Part shown: positions 58,601 through 64,000 of the stretch, piece after piece
Layout: every line of letters begins with the position of its first letter
Numbering within the stretch: the stretch's first letter is position 1
Source: Drechslerella dactyloides
Lineage: Eukaryota; Ascomycota; Orbiliomycetes; Orbiliales; Orbiliaceae
NCBI GenBank assembly: GCA_020064725.1
Contig: JAGTWJ010000008.1
Span: 1,302,001-1,366,000 of the forward strand
DNA: 64,000 nt
Reading direction: 5' to 3'
The notes under the pieces: generated by a model
What the model was told of the DNA's origin: nothing
Seen by the model: only the letters and a program-made list of their open reading frames with translations
Database searches by the model: none
Program-made: the position numbers and the translations under genes

Positions 58601-60376
58601 AGTTAAAACCAATTACTAATAAACTTAGGATTTTTGTATTAAGCTTATTAGTAATCATATTTTCTAAATAAATGTGTTTAGAGTTCTAGATGATATTTTA
58701 TAAAATTTAATACCCAATTCTTGCCAATGTGTTGTGTATCATCACCAATATGTGTTGATAGTAACTGGTTAGCTATATTTTTTATACTATTTAACCTAGG
58801 ATAAAAAGATTGTGTATAAAGTTTGAGTATATATTAAACAATAGTTTCCTTTTTTAGTTCTGTAAGTTTTTGTAATTTAGATATAATATTATATTTTAAA
58901 AAGTGGCCTTTATATCAGTAAACTAAAATTATATAAAAAACCTTGTAAAATTTAGTAGCAGCTTAAATATTTAATTCTTGGTCCTTTTTCATAGCTTCAA
59001 TAGTTAGAATGATTCTGGATTCAATCATAGAGGTAGCCATTACAGTGATTGTGGAGGTATATAGTGTAGAAGAAGAATAAACATGTAGATATCAAGAGGT
59101 GTACCGCTCGCTTGGGTGTACCGCTCGCTTGTGGACCACGTTAGATATATTAATTAAAAAATAGCAGTACTCTGTAAATATATTAAAAAGAATTTTAAAA
59201 TAAAATATATATAATTTTTTAATTTATCAGCAGAACACCCTATTCTATTTATAAAAAAAAAAGATTTAAATAAATTATAGATTTATATTAACTATTAAAT
59301 CCTTAATATAATAATTATTAAAAATAGAGGATCCTTATCCCTTATTAATGAATCTTTTAATAAAATATTAAAAGTTATAATTTATATAAAACTTAATCTT
59401 ATTAATATATATTATAATATTAGGATTAACCTTAGAAAAAAATAAAAAACTACTTTTAAAACTAGATATAAGTTATTTAAATATTTAATTATATTTTTTA
59501 GATTAATTAATATGTCTATAATTTTTTAAATATTTATAAATTATATTTTATAAAAATATATTAATAATATATATATAGTATATTTAAATGATATTTTTAT
59601 CTATAATAAAGATTTTATAAAATATTAAAAATATATTAATTAAATTTTTAAAACTCTAAATTAGTATAAACTTAAAATTAAGCCAGAAAAATCTAAATTT
59701 AAAGTTATTAAAATCAAATTTTTAAGAATTATTATAACTTTATATAATATATAAATAGATTTAAAAAAAATATAAATTATATAAAATTAATTAATATTTA
59801 AAATATTTAAAAAAATATAAACCTTTTTAGAATTATATAATTATTATTAATAATTTATTTAAGAATATAATTATTTAACTCTTACTCTCTTAGAATTAAT
59901 GAAAAAAAATATATAATTTAAAATAACTAACAAAAAAATTAAGGTTTTCTAAACTTTAAAAAATACCTTTATTTTAATATTAATTTTTAAATTTTACAAC
60001 CTAAAACTACTAATATAAATAAAAACTAATATTTCTATAATAATTCTAAAAATCTATTTATTATAAAAATAAACTAACCAGAAATAATACTCTATTATTT
60101 ATTTATTATATAAATTTAATACTATAAAAATTAAATATCTAATATATAATAAAGAACTTATAACTATCTTATAAATTTATAAAAAATAAAGAATCTATTT
60201 ATAAATTATTAAACTGTTTAAAATATTTTTAAATTATAAAAATTTTATATATTTTTTAATAATAAAAAAACTTAGTAGATGTTAAATTTAATAATAAAAA
60301 ATACTTAATAAATATAATATGAAAATTATTTATTTTAAAAAAAAAAAAAATATTAAAATTAATATTATTAATTAAT
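55672..60376 (+). mobile_element. Ty3/gypsy internal copy 2, interrupted by a pogo element
   Basis: 55672-57266 matches 48467-49950 of copy 1, for example GATATCTTCTTTATAA at the left edge. 59144-60376 continues as a match to 49950-51160 (RT to RNase H). The pogo element at 57269 splits it exactly. The RT active site here reads YLND (59581-59592), so one of the two Asp codons survives. At the right it is cut by the LTR at 60377. No LTR of its own is visible. Confidence 0.8.
57269..59141 (-). mobile_element. Fot1/pogo-type DNA transposon (copy 2), transposase on the minus strand
   Basis: 1873 bp with 46-bp inverted repeats starting ACGTGGTCCAC at both ends, and TA on both sides (57267-57268 and 59142-59143). 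Each repeat holds AAGCGAGCGGTACACCC twice. The minus strand carries a decayed pogo/Fot1 transposase: GFTMGIISTVTIVIG (near 58.5 kb), WVITLSNNSWTINEI, SPHLSHLL-LLDIKYFRPLKH (near 58.1 kb), and AGIVPYNPERVLLKLDIQLL (57.93-57.87 kb). It has fewer stops and a higher GC content than copy 1 and both ends match exactly, so it is probably younger. The terminal repeats differ from copy 1 in their second half, so it is a different subfamily. Confidence 0.87.
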
Positions 60377-61063
60377 TGTTACACTTCGGCCTAGGACCGG
60401 GTTGAATGCACTTTACTCTGAAGTCCCTGACTCTCAGTTGCTACTGTATGGGTTCTTAATGGTGAGAGATAAGTATATATCAAGTATAATAATAATTGTT
60501 AAAATAAAGTATATAATAATAATAATAAATAAATTAATTATTAAAATATTAAGATTTAGATATTAATTGATGGTTTTTAAGAAAAAAGCTATTAGTTCTA
60601 AAGTAAAGTATATTAATTATATATATAATATCTTAATATATAAATTAGTAGAAATATATTAATATATTACTTAAATAACTTAATATTTATTTTATTTAAT
60701 ATTTAGTTAAGTGTTAAGTATCCTAAGTACTAAGTATTTACATAACTATGAATTATTGTGGTGGCTTCTACTTAAAAAAAAATATTATAATAATAATATT
60801 CTTATATAATAGTATTCTTTTATATAATCCAAAATTTTATATAGCTATATTATTTGTATAATCTTGTTATCTATATAATAGGGCATACTATATAGATTAA
60901 TAATCTATATAAAGTAAATCTATATAATTATATATTTTGTATAGAAGTTTATTCTGTATAATATATAAATATACTATTATTTTGTGTATTATGTGGACTA
61001 AATATTTATATAGAAATCTGGTCTATATAAAATATTCAGATATTATACTATTATCCTATAATA
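60377..61063 (-). repeat. Gypsy LTR, minus orientation (3' LTR of the copy reaching the window end)
   Basis: Starts TGTTACACTTCGGCCTAGGA and ends TTATCCTATAATA (RIP form of TTATCCCATAACA). CTATTCTCTTCCCCC at 61064-61078 is the complement of a polypurine tract, which fixes the orientation. Confidence 0.8.
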
Positions 61064-64000
61064 CTATTCTCTTCCCCCATAAGAATTAGTGATATATTAA
61101 TTTAAATATAAGTATAAATAGTGTAGAATAAAATAGTATAAGTTTTTTATATATAATATAATTATATAATCCAAGTAATATAACTTTTAATCAAAAAATT
61201 CTTTCACCATATTTTTCTCTTTTTCTATAATTAATTTTTTTTAATACAATTTTTTCTATTAATATACCTATTAATCATTATAAAAATTTTTTTATTAATT
61301 ATTATTTTGATTAGATATAAATTATTAAGAAATATTTAACAATTTCTATAGTAGTATATAAGTTTTATATATCTAATTTATATATTTATAAAATAAACTT
61401 AGATATTAACAAAAAATATTCTGTTTATGTGTGTTAAGGGTGTTACTATATTTTTTTTAATTTAAATAAATAGTTTTTCTTATCTAGTTTTTGTATTAAT
61501 AATTTATTTGATTTATTTTAGTAAAGCACACTTTTAGGATTATTAATCACAAACATGAAAAATTATAGAGGATTAAGTAAGATTAGTTTTAATTTTTCTA
61601 GGAATTGTTATTATTAGCTAGAAAGTTAATAATTGTTTAAATAAAGATAGCTTGTTTTTATCAAAAATTAGACACTGCTTTCTCAAAAATAAAGGCTGTT
61701 TTTAAAGAAAAAAAAACTTTAATTAAAAAATAAGAAAATTTTAAAAAAAAAATCAGTATTTTTTTATCTAAGATCAAAGATTTAAAGTTATTTGATTTTA
61801 AGGCTTTTTTAAATAATAATATTATAAATCTTAATACTTAATATAGTATTTTTTTAATATATATATATTATTAAATATAATTAGTACTGGTTTATACTAT
61901 ATTATACACATAATTTTAAAAATTGTTCTGTAGGGTTTTGTTATATAAAAAGGAGTAAAATAAAATAAATTGTTAAAGATATTTTGTTTTTTTATTATTT
62001 TTATTTTTTCATCTTTTTTTAATATAGTGGTAGTGTGTTTTGATTATTTTAATTATTAATAGGTGTTGGTTTTTAAATTAGCTATATTATATTTTTATTT
62101 TAAAGTTAAGGTGAATATTAATATTTTAGATAAAGTTATTTATTATTAGAATAGTATATATAAGGTTATAAATAAATTAGTTTATATTTTAAAAAAAAGT
62201 AAATTCTATATATATATAAGTTTCTTGTATTTAATAATAGTTTTAATATTAAAGGATATGATTCTAAAATAAGATAGATTCTTTTAGTATAATTATTATA
62301 ATTAATCTTTTATATTTTAATATTTCTTTTTAAGTTTTTTTTAAAATTGTTGTAATAGTGGGTCTTATTTTATTTAATAAGTATTAAGTCTGTTAAAGTA
62401 TTGTCTAATAAATTTTAGTAAGATATTATCTTTTAGTTACTATAAATTTTCTTTTAATAAATAATTTTTTTATTTAATTAAAAATTTATTAATTAATATT
62501 TCTAGGTTTTTTTTGTGGTCTAGGATTTTTTTAATTTTATATTTGTTATAGTTGTTTTTCTTGATTTTTAGATTATTTATCTTTTTTTTAAGTTTATTTA
62601 GTATAGGTTTAAACAGAGTGATATAGAATATTTTATAGATTCTTAAGTTTCTAGGAATATAAAATTTAAAAAGGTATTTATTTAGTTTTTTGATTATAGT
62701 ATATGATTTAAGTTTTTGGAAGTCAAACTTTTGATTAAATCTTTTAATTTTAATGTTTTTTGTAAGCAAGTATATTTTTTTTTTTTTTTAAAAAAAAGTA
62801 TTTTTGTTCTTTTTTTATTATAATAATAGAATATAGTTTTGATTATAAAGTTTAAGTTATTTTTTAAATATTTATATAATTTATTTATAAACTCAAAGTA
62901 TTTTTTGGTGTTGGGTATTTTTTTTTTTATAAATAAAATTGGTTGTGTAGTTTGTGGGTTCCAACCTTATAATATTTTATAGAATATATAATTTGTTATT
63001 GAATATTTTAATGAGTTATATATAAGTTTTACTATAAATAGTAGTTTTATTTAATTATTTTGTATATAATTAAAAAATAATTTAAAATAAATCTCAACTA
63101 TTTGGATTATTTATTCTAATATTCTATTAGTTTAAGCTTTTCTTTTAGTTATTATATTGAATTTAATATTTAATAAGTTTATAATATATTTCTAATATTT
63201 ACTACTAAAAAGAGGATCTCTGTTATAAATATGTTTTTTTTGTAGTCTATATTAATTAAATATTTATTTATTATAAATTATCAAGAACTATTCTACTCCT
63301 TAAGAACTATTCCAAAATTCTAGAATAATAATTTTAATAAATCTACAAATAATAATCAAGATTTTGTTATATATTTAATTTATTAAGGGGTTTCTTAAGT
63401 ATAGTAATCCTTATATAAAATTATAAGTTATAATTTAAAATAATTTAATTGGTACTTTATTTGGTTATAAGTATTTGTATGATGTATACCTTGCTAATTT
63501 ATTTTTTAAATATAAATTATAAATTCTAATATAGCTTTTAATTTATTATCTTATTTTAAACTAAAAGTATTATTATATAATAAGTTTTTGTATTCTTTCA
63601 ACTCCTAGGTATTTATATATAAATATATTATAATGTAATTGTAAAATTTTCAATTATATTTTCTTTTCTAAAATATAAAAGAGATTTTTAAAAAAAATAT
63701 ATCTATTTTTTATAGAGAAAAAGGTAGTGATTTTTTTAGGATTTTATAGTATTTTTTTTGTTGTTATATTTTTTTGGTAATTTTTTTTAAATTAGGTAGT
63801 TATTTCTGGTTTTATTTTATAAATAATAATATTAAGTTTTTTATTAATAGTAATAATGTTTTTTTGTTATTCTAAAATTATTTTTTTATTTATAGAAATA
63901 TTTTCTATAAGGTTTAATTATTAATTAATAGTATTAATTTTGATATTTTCTTTTCTTTTGAAATAGGTGATTTTTATATTATATTTATTGAGTGTTTTCT
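61064..64000 (-). mobile_element. Ty3/gypsy copy 3, minus strand, running out of the window
   Basis: The polypurine complement at 61064-61078 is followed by 3' untranslated internal DNA. The integrase end then lies on the minus strand: a 99-codon open stretch at 62470-62769 (RFNQKFDFQKLKSYTIIKKL, PRNLRIYKIFYITLFKP, YKIKKILDH) matches 52.35-52.62 kb of copy 1. The integrase body continues to the right edge. This copy also preserves, at 61901-61912, the empty target site of foldback copy 1. Confidence 0.8.

Larger units (their letters stand above)
36000..64000. other. AT-rich, RIP-damaged transposon isochore
   Basis: From about 36 kb the composition changes abruptly to A and T, with stops in all frames and gene-length ORFs absent. 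Homologous pieces within the stretch differ almost only by C/T and G/A, for example the LTR starts at 36700, 44830 and 60377. The contents are the nested elements listed individually; no host gene was seen. Confidence 0.9.

Noticed and set aside
36000..64000. Centromere interpretation of the AT-rich block
   Set aside because: AT-rich RIP-damaged gypsy nests occur both at centromeres and as dispersed isochores in such fungi. Nothing in the sequence separates the two; CENP-A mapping would be needed.

Overview
The window is nuclear DNA of a filamentous ascomycete (Pezizomycotina). The genes have short introns (mostly 57-136 bp) with GT-AG ends. They encode recognisably fungal proteins: a nuclear-type PARP, an ER Hsp40, the 24 kDa subunit of complex I, a Vps62-like protein and a BBE-type FAD oxidoreductase relic. 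The right part is extremely AT-rich and carries C-to-T and G-to-A damage of the kind made by repeat-induced point mutation (RIP).

Layout. 1-33.9 kb is ordinary gene space. In order: a 2H-phosphoesterase-like gene (-, 136-1446); a broken lactonase-fold gene (+, 4265-5681); a possible 151-bp MITE (6442-6592); an ankyrin-repeat gene (+, 7394-8220); a broken FAD-linked oxidoreductase (+, 9965-11684); a one-exon protein with an HxD...H...R iron-site-like pattern (+, 13044-13895); a secreted or type I membrane protein (-, 14169-15104); paralog 1 of an unrecognised family (+, 15663-16541); PARP (-, 16895-19366) divergent from an ER DnaJ/Scj1-like chaperone ending in KDEL (+, 20385-21693); a TFIIIC triple-barrel protein (-, 22136-23078); a cupin (-, 23693-24266) divergent from NADH:ubiquinone oxidoreductase 24 kDa (+, 24981-26171); a Vps62-like gene (+, to 30522); and paralog 2 of the unrecognised family (-, 31547-32420). 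The genes are mostly unrelated housekeeping or accessory functions; I see no biosynthetic cluster.

33.9-36 kb is a decayed coding region with recurring CCTGTTCAACAGG-like palindromes. It leads into an AT isochore from about 36 kb to the window end.

36-64 kb is a nest of RIP-damaged transposons. The host layer is a Ty3/gypsy LTR retrotransposon family with a chromodomain-like integrase end. One copy is nearly complete (45493-54581, +), one is internal only (55672-60376, +) and at least two are in minus orientation (LTRs at 36700 and 60377). Two Fot1/pogo-type DNA transposons (37429-39321 and 57269-59141) and two 1.1-kb foldback elements (40088-41184 and 54582-55669) are inserted in these copies. 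All four DNA elements are flanked by TA, begin with ACGT or a transition variant of it, and carry a GC-rich terminal motif present twice in tandem. The foldbacks are therefore plausible non-autonomous partners of the pogo elements. This nested system is the most interesting part of the window.
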